Below are positions 1-6,166 of a stretch of DNA of 42,026 nucleotides, piece after piece. The position numbers and the translations under genes are program-made. Under the pieces are notes generated by a model. It did no database searches and was not told where the DNA came from. It was given only the letters and a program-made list of their open reading frames with translations. This stretch comes from Christensenella hongkongensis (GTDB taxonomy: Bacteria > Bacillota > Clostridia > Christensenellales > Christensenellaceae): contig NZ_LAYJ01000123.1 of the NCBI RefSeq assembly GCF_000981035.1, positions 1 to 42,026 on the forward strand, in the 5' to 3' direction. Every line of letters starts with the position of its first letter. Position 1 is the first letter of the stretch.

Positions 1-335
1 GCGTTTGCTCCCAGGTTTCCCTTCGTCAGGTCTGCTATGTGCATCGAGCCCCCGCGCCCTTTGCAGTAGCCCGTCGCCTTGCCCATCAGCTCTGCCAGCG
101 CAAGGTCAAGCTTCGCTCCCTTTGCTATGCAGTGCCCGTGCCCTCTGTGCGTACTTGCTATGTAATCCTCGTCGTCCAGGCTCGAGCATACTGTTGCCGC
201 AATCGCTTCTTCTCCTGTGCATAGATGCACCGAGCCCCTCAGCTTGTTTTCCTCAAACAGCTTGTATGCCTTCTCCTCAAACGCACGTATCTCATTCATC
301 GTCTGGTAGATCTTTAATGCCCGCTCTTTTTCCAT
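1..335 (-). CDS. Pyruvate/acetoin dehydrogenase E1 alpha subunit, 3' end cut by window edge
   Basis: Read from ATG at 335, the first 111 codons are open to the window edge and start MEKERALKIYQTMNEIRAFE. The segment STHRGHGHCIAKG followed by GYCKGRGGSMHIAD is typical of the thiamine-diphosphate E1 alpha subunit of acetoin and pyruvate dehydrogenase complexes; the GDG thiamine site lies beyond the edge. GGAGGG sits about 8 bases before the ATG. It follows the sucD-like gene after 17 bases, so it belongs to the operon that starts at the malic enzyme gene. It is a paralogue of the E1 alpha at 21421-22380. ATA, AGA and AGG codons are noticeably frequent compared with the neighbours. E1 beta, E2 and E3 genes are expected further left. 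Acetoin and pyruvate as substrate cannot be told apart from this fragment. Confidence 0.9.
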   Translation of the reverse strand, partial: MEKERALKIYQTMNEIRAFEEKAYKLFEENKLRGSVHLCTGEEAIAATVCSSLDDEDYIASTHRGHGHCIAKGAKLDLALAELMGKATGYCKGRGGSMHIADLTKGNLGAN

Positions 336-352
336 TTCCTTAAACCCTCCTG

Positions 353-1222
353 TTACAGAATCTTCTTGAGCAGTTCAACAATGTGGCTCGTACTCTCGGC
401 AATGTAAGCGCCGGCGTCCAGAAGTGCGCTTTCCTTGCTCTGTGCGCTTCCCGTTCCGTCAGCAGAAACAATCGCTCCCGCATGGCCCATGTTTTTGCCT
501 TTCGGCGCGTTCTTCCCTGCAATCAGTGCAATCACAGGTTTCGTCACATATTTCTTGATATATTCCGCAGCCAGTTCTTCCTCGCTGCCGCCGATTTCTC
601 CAATCATCACAATCGCTTCCGTTTCTTCGTCTTCCTCAAAATCCGGCAGCAAATCGATAAACGTAGAACCCGGAATCATATCTCCGCCAATCCCCACGCA
701 GGTTGACTGGCCGATTCCTTCCTGCGACATCATCATAACCGTTTCATAGCAGTTTGTCGCGCTTCTGCTCATCACGCCCACGTTTCCTTCAATGAAGTAC
801 TTGTGCGGCATAAATCCGGCTTTACATTTACCCGGTGAAATGACTCCAAATGAATTTGGTCCAAAGAGCCTCGTACCCTTTTCACGGGCAATATAGTAGC
901 ATTTCATCATCTCATGCACAGGCGTGTGCTCGGAAATCGTCATCACAACCGGAACTCCCGCGTCCACCGCTTCGCATACGCTCGCAGGCGTAAACTTCGC
1001 GGGTACAAATACAACCGATGCGTTTGCTCCTGTTTTTTCCACGGCTTCTTTTACGGTATTAAACACCGGAACGCCCATCAGCTCTGTGCCGCCCTTGCCG
1101 GGCGTAACACCCGCCACGACATTTGTACCGTAGTCGATCATCGTCTGTGTATGGAAAGAGCCTTCCCTTCCTGTCATTCCCTGCACCAGCAGCTTTGTAT
1201 CTTTATCAATCAGAATACTCAT
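353..1222 (-). CDS. sucD: Succinyl-CoA synthetase-like alpha subunit (ADP-forming acyl-CoA ligase)
   Basis: A 289-residue protein, the usual length of the family. The N-terminal CoA-binding Rossmann domain has GVTPGKGG near residues 38-45. The ligase domain holds GKNMGHAGAI with the phosphorylated histidine at about residue 247. The family reaction is acid + CoA + NTP to acyl-CoA, freely reversible, so it can make ATP from an acyl-CoA. The active-site loop, GPNCPG in the E. coli enzyme, reads GPNSFG here at 121-126, so succinate may not be the substrate. The start chosen is ATG 1222, with AGGAGG 7-8 bases upstream inside the end of sucC; an in-frame start 27 bases earlier would lie within sucC and has no such site. 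Two bases separate it from sucC, so translation is probably coupled. Family certain, substrate open. Confidence 0.9.
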   Translation of the reverse strand: MSILIDKDTKLLVQGMTGREGSFHTQTMIDYGTNVVAGVTPGKGGTELMGVPVFNTVKEAVEKTGANASVVFVPAKFTPASVCEAVDAGVPVVMTISEHTPVHEMMKCYYIAREKGTRLFGPNSFGVISPGKCKAGFMPHKYFIEGNVGVMSRSATNCYETVMMMSQEGIGQSTCVGIGGDMIPGSTFIDLLPDFEEDEETEAIVMIGEIGGSEEELAAEYIKKYVTKPVIALIAGKNAPKGKNMGHAGAIVSADGTGSAQSKESALLDAGAYIAESTSHIVELLKKIL

Positions 1223-1224
1223 TG

Positions 1225-2379
1225 TTATGCCTCCTTTTCCATATTCCACAGCACGTCGACCGCGTGCAGAAGGGTGTCAGCTTTTTCGATCGGCAAATCG
1301 GAGCTTGCAATGATTTCAGCCGCCTGCTCTCTGTTGGTGCCTTCCATACGCAGGACAACCTTTTTATTTCCCTTTTCTTCCTCGAGCGCCATAATCGCGC
1401 CCTTTGCAACCTCGTCGCACCTTGTGATGCCGCCGAAGATGCAGATAAACACTTTATCGATTTTATCGCCGGACATCATAATCTGTACGGCTTTTTTAAT
1501 CTTTTCAGCAGTTGCGCCGCCGCCAAGGTCAAGCGCTGCGCCCACTGTCATTCCCTTTTTTGAAATGAGGTCGATACAGCTCATCAGCATTCCGGAGCCG
1601 TTCGACATAACGCCAATCGTTCCTTCTTCCTCAACCGGAACAAAATGAAGCCCATAGCCCCTTGCGTCAATCACGCGCTGGTCGTCCTGCATCTTGTCGC
1701 GGTATTCCACAACGTCAGGCAGCTTGTAAAGCGCGCTGTCGTCAATCTCAATCTTGCCGTCGAGGGCGATCAGCTGGTCGCTTGCATCCACCACAAGCGG
1801 ATTGATTTCGATCAACATTGTGTTGTAAGCGTAAAACGCCTCCAATAGCTTTTCAACAATCTTTTTTAACTGGTCTTTATATTGTTTGTCCGCGCCGGTT
1901 TTATCCATTGCGTAATCGATCGTATAGTTTTGTACGCCGCGGAACGGATCCATCGGAACCTTCGCGATTTTATCCGGATTGGTACGCGCGGTTTCCTCGA
2001 TATCCATGCCGCCCATTGGCGAAAAAATCAGAAGCGGTGATTTGGAAAGCCTGTCCAGCATAATGGACACATACCATTCCTTGACCGGGCTTGCCTTTTC
2101 CACAATCATCAGCTCATTCGCTTTTAATCCGCGAATATCCATGTACAGCATCTTTTCGCAAAGCTCTGCCGCCTGCTGTGCATCGTCTGCGAACTTCACG
2201 CCGCCCGCTTTTCCGCGCCCGCCGATTTGTACCTGTGCCTTAATTACCACAGGATAGCTGAGGTTTGCCGTCTCTATTTTTTCAGGAATCCCCTCCAGAT
2301 TATCGATCACAACGCCTTTCATTGTGGGGATATCAAATTTTTCCATAATTGCTTTTGCTTGATATTCGAGTAATTTCAT
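1225..2379 (-). CDS. sucC: Succinyl-CoA synthetase-like beta subunit (ATP-grasp)
   Basis: A 384-residue protein, normal for SucC. The N-terminal ATP-grasp domain has GGRGKAGGV at about 53-61, EINPLVV at 191-197 and ALDGKIEIDD at 205-214. The C-terminal ligase domain has NGSGMLM at 260-266, DLGGGAT at 284-290, FGGITRCD at 315-322 and LRMEGTN at 343-349. It pairs with the alpha subunit encoded next and binds the nucleotide and the acid. NGSGMLM and DLGGG differ slightly from the common NGAGLAM and DVGGG around the carboxylate pocket, in line with the altered alpha-subunit loop. The start is ATG 2379; the only purine-rich stretch upstream (GGGAGGG) is about 17 bases away, so initiation may be weak or depend on the hairpins in the gap before it. 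A malate-CoA ligase is an alternative reading. Confidence 0.9.
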   Translation of the reverse strand: MKLLEYQAKAIMEKFDIPTMKGVVIDNLEGIPEKIETANLSYPVVIKAQVQIGGRGKAGGVKFADDAQQAAELCEKMLYMDIRGLKANELMIVEKASPVKEWYVSIMLDRLSKSPLLIFSPMGGMDIEETARTNPDKIAKVPMDPFRGVQNYTIDYAMDKTGADKQYKDQLKKIVEKLLEAFYAYNTMLIEINPLVVDASDQLIALDGKIEIDDSALYKLPDVVEYRDKMQDDQRVIDARGYGLHFVPVEEEGTIGVMSNGSGMLMSCIDLISKKGMTVGAALDLGGGATAEKIKKAVQIMMSGDKIDKVFICIFGGITRCDEVAKGAIMALEEEKGNKKVVLRMEGTNREQAAEIIASSDLPIEKADTLLHAVDVLWNMEKEA

Positions 2380-2411
2380 AACAGCGGATGAACCGTCCCT
2401 CCCTTTTTGAT

Positions 2412-2508
2412 ACGGGCTGTATGCCCGTTATACACTTTGTGCTTTGCTGCTTCGGATGCTCATTCGGCATCCTTTTTATCATCTGCCGGGCGGAAATCCC
2501 GCCCGGCA
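2412..2508. repeat. Three consecutive hairpins between the aldehyde dehydrogenase and sucC-like genes
   Basis: The 146-base gap holds three inverted repeats: ACGGGC/GCCCGT (2412-2417, 2423-2428), GGATGC/GCATCC (2454-2459, 2467-2472) and a strong 10-bp stem TGCCGGGCGG/CCGCCCGGCA (2484-2493, 2499-2508, 5-base loop). On the minus strand none is followed by a T run, so they are not ordinary terminators of the operon. They may be mRNA processing or stability elements that set different levels for the genes on either side. Confidence 0.6.
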
Positions 2509-2525
2509 AAGTCATATTTATTGCA

Positions 2526-3893
2526 TTATTCCCAGATTTCAGCATCAGACGGCTGTTTCCAGCCCGGTTTTACGCGAGCAATACGCGATTTGTTGAACAG
2601 GTGGAAATAGGAAAGGTTTTCACTGATGGAGTTGTTGCCCCAGCTTCCGCAACCAAGCGTTGTCGTAGGCGACAACGAGTTTGCGAATGCACCGCCTGCC
2701 ATCGTTGCGCAAATCTGGTTGACCACCAGGCGCGAAAGCGGCAGCTTAAGTCCTGCGTAATTGATATGCTCGTCGTCGTTGGACTGGATATCAACAGAGT
2801 GGCCGGCGCCCTCGTACATCAGGTTCTGGTAAGCGATCTCTACCGCGTCTTCCCATTCGTCATATTCATATGCCGTCATAACAGGACACATTTTTTCCTT
2901 GCTCAGCAGGTCGTCTTTGCCATATGCGTCAGGCTTTAAGATGATAACCTTTGTTCCTTCCGGAACGTCAATTCCTGCGAGCTCCGCAATTTTCTGAACG
3001 GACTGGCCTACGGCATCTTTGTTGATTACGCCATTCGGGAAGATTGCCTTCCTGAATACGTCAACGCGTTCCGGATCATATACATAATAGCAGCCCTGGC
3101 TCTTGAATTCATTGATTACTTCGTCAAATTTTTCTCTTGGCGCGATAATCGTCTGTGTGCCGGAGCAAATAACGCCGTTGTCAAAAATCCTGGATGCGAT
3201 CATATTGGAAGCCGCCTGCTTGATGTCCACATCCCTGTCGATGATTCCCTGTACGTTTCCGGGGCCAACGCCAAAGCTCGGCTTTCCGCTGGAATAAGCA
3301 GCCTTTACCATACCCGCGCCGCCCGTTGCGATAACAACGTTTACTTTCTTCATCAACTCGTTTGTAAGCTCGATGGAGGGTTCTTCAATAACGAGGAATA
3401 TGTCGCGCGGAACGCCCATTTTGTCGAGCTGTTCATAATACAGCTCCGCAATCCTCTTTGCGCCCTTTTTGCCGCGCGGATGCGGCGCGATGATAATCGC
3501 ATTTGCGCCTTTGATTGCAAACATTGCATTACACATCGGCGTAACGATCGGGTTCGTGCACGGCGTAACGGCGCCGACAACGCCCATTGGCTTTGCCATG
3601 ATTACAAGGCCCGCCTCTTCGTCCTCTTCAAGGATTCCAACCGATTTTTTGCCTTTGAGGTTGTTCCAGATGATTCTGGATTTCCCCTGGCACTTAGCCA
3701 CTTTATCTTCGTAAACGCCCATTCTCGTTTCTTCAATCGCTATTTTGGAAAGCTCTACTGCATTATCAAAAATAACTTTACCAAACATTTTTACGATCGA
3801 GTCAATTTTTTCCTGCGAATAGGTTGCAAGTTCTGCCTGCGCTTTTTTAGCGCGTTCCACCAACTGGTCAATTAACATTGCGTCTTCCATCAT
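2526..3893 (-). CDS. CoA-acylating aldehyde dehydrogenase (succinate-semialdehyde / acetaldehyde type)
   Basis: A 455-residue member of the aldehyde dehydrogenase superfamily that makes acyl-CoA with NAD(P). The catalytic cysteine is at about residue 243 in NGVICSGTQ; TNPIVTPMCNA, ATGGAGMVKAAYSSG and GYGVGPGN-like FGVGPGN form the cofactor side. As I recall it, the sequence matches the CoA-dependent succinate-semialdehyde dehydrogenase of Clostridium kluyveri along its length, including TTTLGCGSWG and an EIW end, but that clade also holds acetaldehyde enzymes. ATG 3893 is preceded by AAGGAG at 5-6 bases; ATG 3890 is equally possible. It lies 30 bases after the malic enzyme gene and before the acyl-CoA ligase genes, so an aldehyde to acyl-CoA to acid + ATP sequence is likely. 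The substrate is inferred only. Confidence 0.92.
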   Translation of the reverse strand: MMEDAMLIDQLVERAKKAQAELATYSQEKIDSIVKMFGKVIFDNAVELSKIAIEETRMGVYEDKVAKCQGKSRIIWNNLKGKKSVGILEEDEEAGLVIMAKPMGVVGAVTPCTNPIVTPMCNAMFAIKGANAIIIAPHPRGKKGAKRIAELYYEQLDKMGVPRDIFLVIEEPSIELTNELMKKVNVVIATGGAGMVKAAYSSGKPSFGVGPGNVQGIIDRDVDIKQAASNMIASRIFDNGVICSGTQTIIAPREKFDEVINEFKSQGCYYVYDPERVDVFRKAIFPNGVINKDAVGQSVQKIAELAGIDVPEGTKVIILKPDAYGKDDLLSKEKMCPVMTAYEYDEWEDAVEIAYQNLMYEGAGHSVDIQSNDDEHINYAGLKLPLSRLVVNQICATMAGGAFANSLSPTTTLGCGSWGNNSISENLSYFHLFNKSRIARVKPGWKQPSDAEIWE

Positions 3894-3923
3894 TTTTTCT
3901 CCTTTGGATTACCCTTAGTCCTA

Positions 3924-5096
3924 TTATATTCTTGCAACGCCGCTTTTTACGGCTGCATCATAAACTGCTTTTGCAACTGCGTCTCCCACGCGCTTATCAA
4001 ACGGTGCGGGAATTACGTACTCTGCCGAAAGCTCTTCATTGCCGATGAGGTCTGCAATCGCGTAAGCTGCCGCGATCTTCATTTCGTCGTTGATATCGCT
4101 TGCCCGCGCGTCGAGCGCTCCCCTGAAGATACCGGGGAATGCAAGTACGTTGTTGATCTGGTTCGCAAAATCGCTCCTGCCCGTTCCAACAACCGCAGCG
4201 CCCGCGTCTTTCGCGTCGTCAGGCATAATTTCCGGCGTGGGATTGGACATTGCAAAGATGATCGGCTTTTCGTTCATCGTTTCCACCATTTCCTTTGTCA
4301 GGATGCCGGGGCCGGAAACGCCAACAAAGATATCCGCTCCTTTTATTACATCCTCGAGGCCGCCCTTGATCATCTCGCGGTTGGAGATTTTTGCCATTTC
4401 TTCTTTTGATTCGTTAAGACCGTCCCTGCCTTCATAAATAGCGCCCTTGCGGTCACACAATATCACATTTTTGAGGCCCATACTCATCAATAGCTTCGTG
4501 CACGCAACGCCAGCCGCGCCTGCGCCCGCAACTACGCACACCTGCTCTTCCAGCTTTTTGCCGGTAAGCTTAAGGGCATTAATCATCGCCGCCGCCGTAA
4601 CCACCGCCGTACCGTGCTGGTCGTCGTGGAAAATCGGAATATTGCAGCGTTCTTTTAATTTTTTCTCTATTTCAAAGCAGCGCGGAGCTGCGATGTCTTC
4701 CAGATTGATTCCGCCAAAGCTTCCGCTGATCTGATAAACCGTTTCTACAATCGTATCTACATCCTTGGATTGAACGCACAGCGGAAAAGCATCCACATCG
4801 CCGAAGGATTTAAACAATACGCATTTTCCTTCCATAACGGGCATTCCCGCTTCCGGTCCGATGTCCCCAAGGCCCAGTACTGCAGTCCCGTCCGTTACGA
4901 CGGCAACCATATTCCACCTGCGCGTGAGGTCGTAGCTTTTGTTTACGTCCTTGTTGATTTCCATGCAGGGCGCGGCCACGCCCGGCGTATAAGCAAGCGA
5001 GAGGTCTTCCTTGTCAACCACCGGCACTGTGGCGATCACTTCAATCTTTCCCTTCCATTCATAATGCTTTTCTAAGCTTACTTTTGCATAATCCAT
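3924..5096 (-). CDS. NAD(P)-dependent malic enzyme (oxaloacetate-decarboxylating)
   Basis: A 390-residue short bacterial malic enzyme that converts malate to pyruvate + CO2 with reduction of NAD(P). Visible are the catalytic tyrosine in SLAYTPGVA (about Y36), the catalytic lysine in [10 protein letters not shown] (about K91), the metal site NLEDIAAP (131-138) with FHDDQHGTA (156-164), the Rossmann GAGAAGVA (191-198), SNPTPEI, and [17 protein letters not shown]. There is no phosphotransacetylase extension. AGGAGG lies about 12 bases before ATG 5096. It is the first gene of the operon, read from the promoter at 5194-5222, which overlaps a regulator operator. Its product pyruvate would feed the E1 subunit at the far end of the same operon. 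Cofactor preference cannot be read safely. Confidence 0.95.
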   Translation of the reverse strand: MDYAKVSLEKHYEWKGKIEVIATVPVVDKEDLSLAYTPGVAAPCMEINKDVNKSYDLTRRWNMVAVVTDGTAVLGLGDIGPEAGMPVMEGKCVLFKSFGDVDAFPLCVQSKDVDTIVETVYQISGSFGGINLEDIAAPRCFEIEKKLKERCNIPIFHDDQHGTAVVTAAAMINALKLTGKKLEEQVCVVAGAGAAGVACTKLLMSMGLKNVILCDRKGAIYEGRDGLNESKEEMAKISNREMIKGGLEDVIKGADIFVGVSGPGILTKEMVETMNEKPIIFAMSNPTPEIMPDDAKDAGAAVVGTGRSDFANQINNVLAFPGIFRGALDARASDINDEMKIAAAYAIADLIGNEELSAEYVIPAPFDKRVGDAVAKAVYDAAVKSGVARI

Positions 5097-5165
5097 TTAA
5101 AACGGCCCCTCCTATTATTTTGTTTTCCATTTTCCCTTTGAGATATTCGTTGAATTGCCTTAAAT

Positions 5166-5191
5166 TGGTCTAACCATTATTGGTCTTACCA
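5166..5191. promoter_or_regulatory. Tandem PdhR/FadR-like operators
   Basis: Two near-identical inverted repeats, TGGTCTAACCA (5166-5176) and TGGTCTTACCA (5181-5191), start 15 bp apart; each extends to ATTGGT-N3-ACCATT. This matches the known TTGGT-N3-ACCAA half-site pattern of PdhR-type GntR/FCD regulators. The right one covers the expected transcription start or -10 of the malic enzyme operon. The FCD regulator encoded divergently at 5365 is the obvious ligand-responsive repressor. Sites are seen directly; the protein-site pairing is inferred. Confidence 0.85.
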
Positions 5192-5222
5192 TTATACTAA
5201 TATACCACGATCGTAATGTCAA
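5191..5222 (-). promoter_or_regulatory. Promoter of the malic enzyme operon
   Basis: On the minus strand a perfect TTGACA -35 (5217-5222) is followed after 17 bp by TAGTAT (5194-5199); a perfect TATAAT (5191-5196) lies 20 bp away and overlaps it. Either -10 puts the start of transcription on the operators at 5166-5191, an arrangement that fits repression. Confidence 0.7.
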
Positions 5223-5230
5223 TATATAAT

Positions 5231-5260
5231 TTGCATTTTAGCTGCAAAATGTGTTATGAT
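5231..5260 (+). promoter_or_regulatory. Possible promoter of the GntR/FCD regulator gene
   Basis: TTGCAT (5231-5236) and TATGAT (5255-5260) are 18 bp apart on the plus strand, about 105 bases before the start codon. The -35 is poor and the -10 good. The leader after it is about 100 bases long. Confidence 0.4.
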
Positions 5261-5364
5261 CATACCAATAGACAATATGTATTTTGTTAACAGAATAAAA
5301 AAGTACCCCTTCGGCCTTTTGCACAGGGGGTTTGCATTGAATAATAAAAGGAAGAGTGAGACTT

Positions 5365-6084
5365 ATGCCCATACTGGAACCATTGAAAAAGACGAGACTA
5401 TACGAGGATATCATCGACCAACTTCTGGAACTGATCAAAAACGGTTCCTTAAAGCCGGGCGACCGTTTGCCCTCCGAGCGCCAGCTCGCCGAGGAGCTGC
5501 ACGTAAGCCGCACGGCGATCAGGGAGGCCCTGCGGTCTATGGAAAGCCTGGGGTATCTTGATTCAAAGGTTGGCGGAGGTACCTACATCCGTTCCGTTAC
5601 GCTCGATAATGTGATTTCGCCTTTTTCAGTGATGCTTTCACAGGATGAAAAGCTGATTCGCGAGTTGATCCATGTACGCGAACTTCTGGAAACCGAAGCC
5701 GCTTCCCTTGCAGCGAAAAATATCACGCCCGAGTACGCGGACCGCCTTCTGAAATCGATTGAAAACATGCGCAAGGAGATCAAAAAAGGAAAGAGCGGTA
5801 TCAACGGGGATGACGAGTTTCACAATCTCATCGCAGAGATTGCACAGAACAGCGCCCTTTCCCTGATCTGCGAGCTTTGCTCCGAGCTCCTGACCAAGAG
5901 CCGCGAGGCAACGATGGACCTTCCGGACCAGCCCGCAAAAACGCTCGAGGACCATACGCGCATCGCACACGCAATCATCGAGGGTTCCTCCGTTAACGCT
6001 TCCAAGCTCATGCGCCAGCATTTGCGGAAAGCGCAGAAGAACCTTGATAACGCAACCATGAAAAAAACAGCAAAAGAAAATTGA
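5365..6084 (+). CDS. GntR-family transcriptional regulator, FadR/PdhR (FCD) type
   Basis: A 239-residue regulator. Residues 8-72 form a winged helix: LYEDIIDQLLELIKNG, LKPGDRLPSERQLAEEL, then the recognition helix VSRTAIREALR and the wing GGGTYI. Residues 90-230 are an all-helical FCD ligand domain with DEFHNLI and a late HTRIAHAI, residues that in this family hold a metal and an organic acid. ATG 5365 is chosen because AAAGGAAG lies 10 bases upstream; an in-frame GTG at 5356 touches that site and is unlikely. It diverges from the malic enzyme operon and faces two matching operators, so it probably represses that operon in response to a carboxylate such as pyruvate or malate. The family is sure, the ligand a guess. 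Confidence 0.92.
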   Translation: MPILEPLKKTRLYEDIIDQLLELIKNGSLKPGDRLPSERQLAEELHVSRTAIREALRSMESLGYLDSKVGGGTYIRSVTLDNVISPFSVMLSQDEKLIRELIHVRELLETEAASLAAKNITPEYADRLLKSIENMRKEIKKGKSGINGDDEFHNLIAEIAQNSALSLICELCSELLTKSREATMDLPDQPAKTLEDHTRIAHAIIEGSSVNASKLMRQHLRKAQKNLDNATMKKTAKEN

Positions 6085-6100
6085 GGGCAGCCTGATTCAA

Positions 6101-6135
6101 AAAAACGGTATCCATAAATATGGATACCGTTTTTC
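6101..6135. terminator. Bidirectional terminator between the GntR gene and the surface protein gene
   Basis: A 12-bp perfect stem, ACGGTATCCATA (6105-6116) with TATGGATACCGT (6119-6130), has an A run on its left and a T run on its right, so it works on both strands. It sits between convergent genes. Confidence 0.9.
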
Positions 6136-6166
6136 AATGTCGTTTTTGGCTAAATACTATTTTGCA

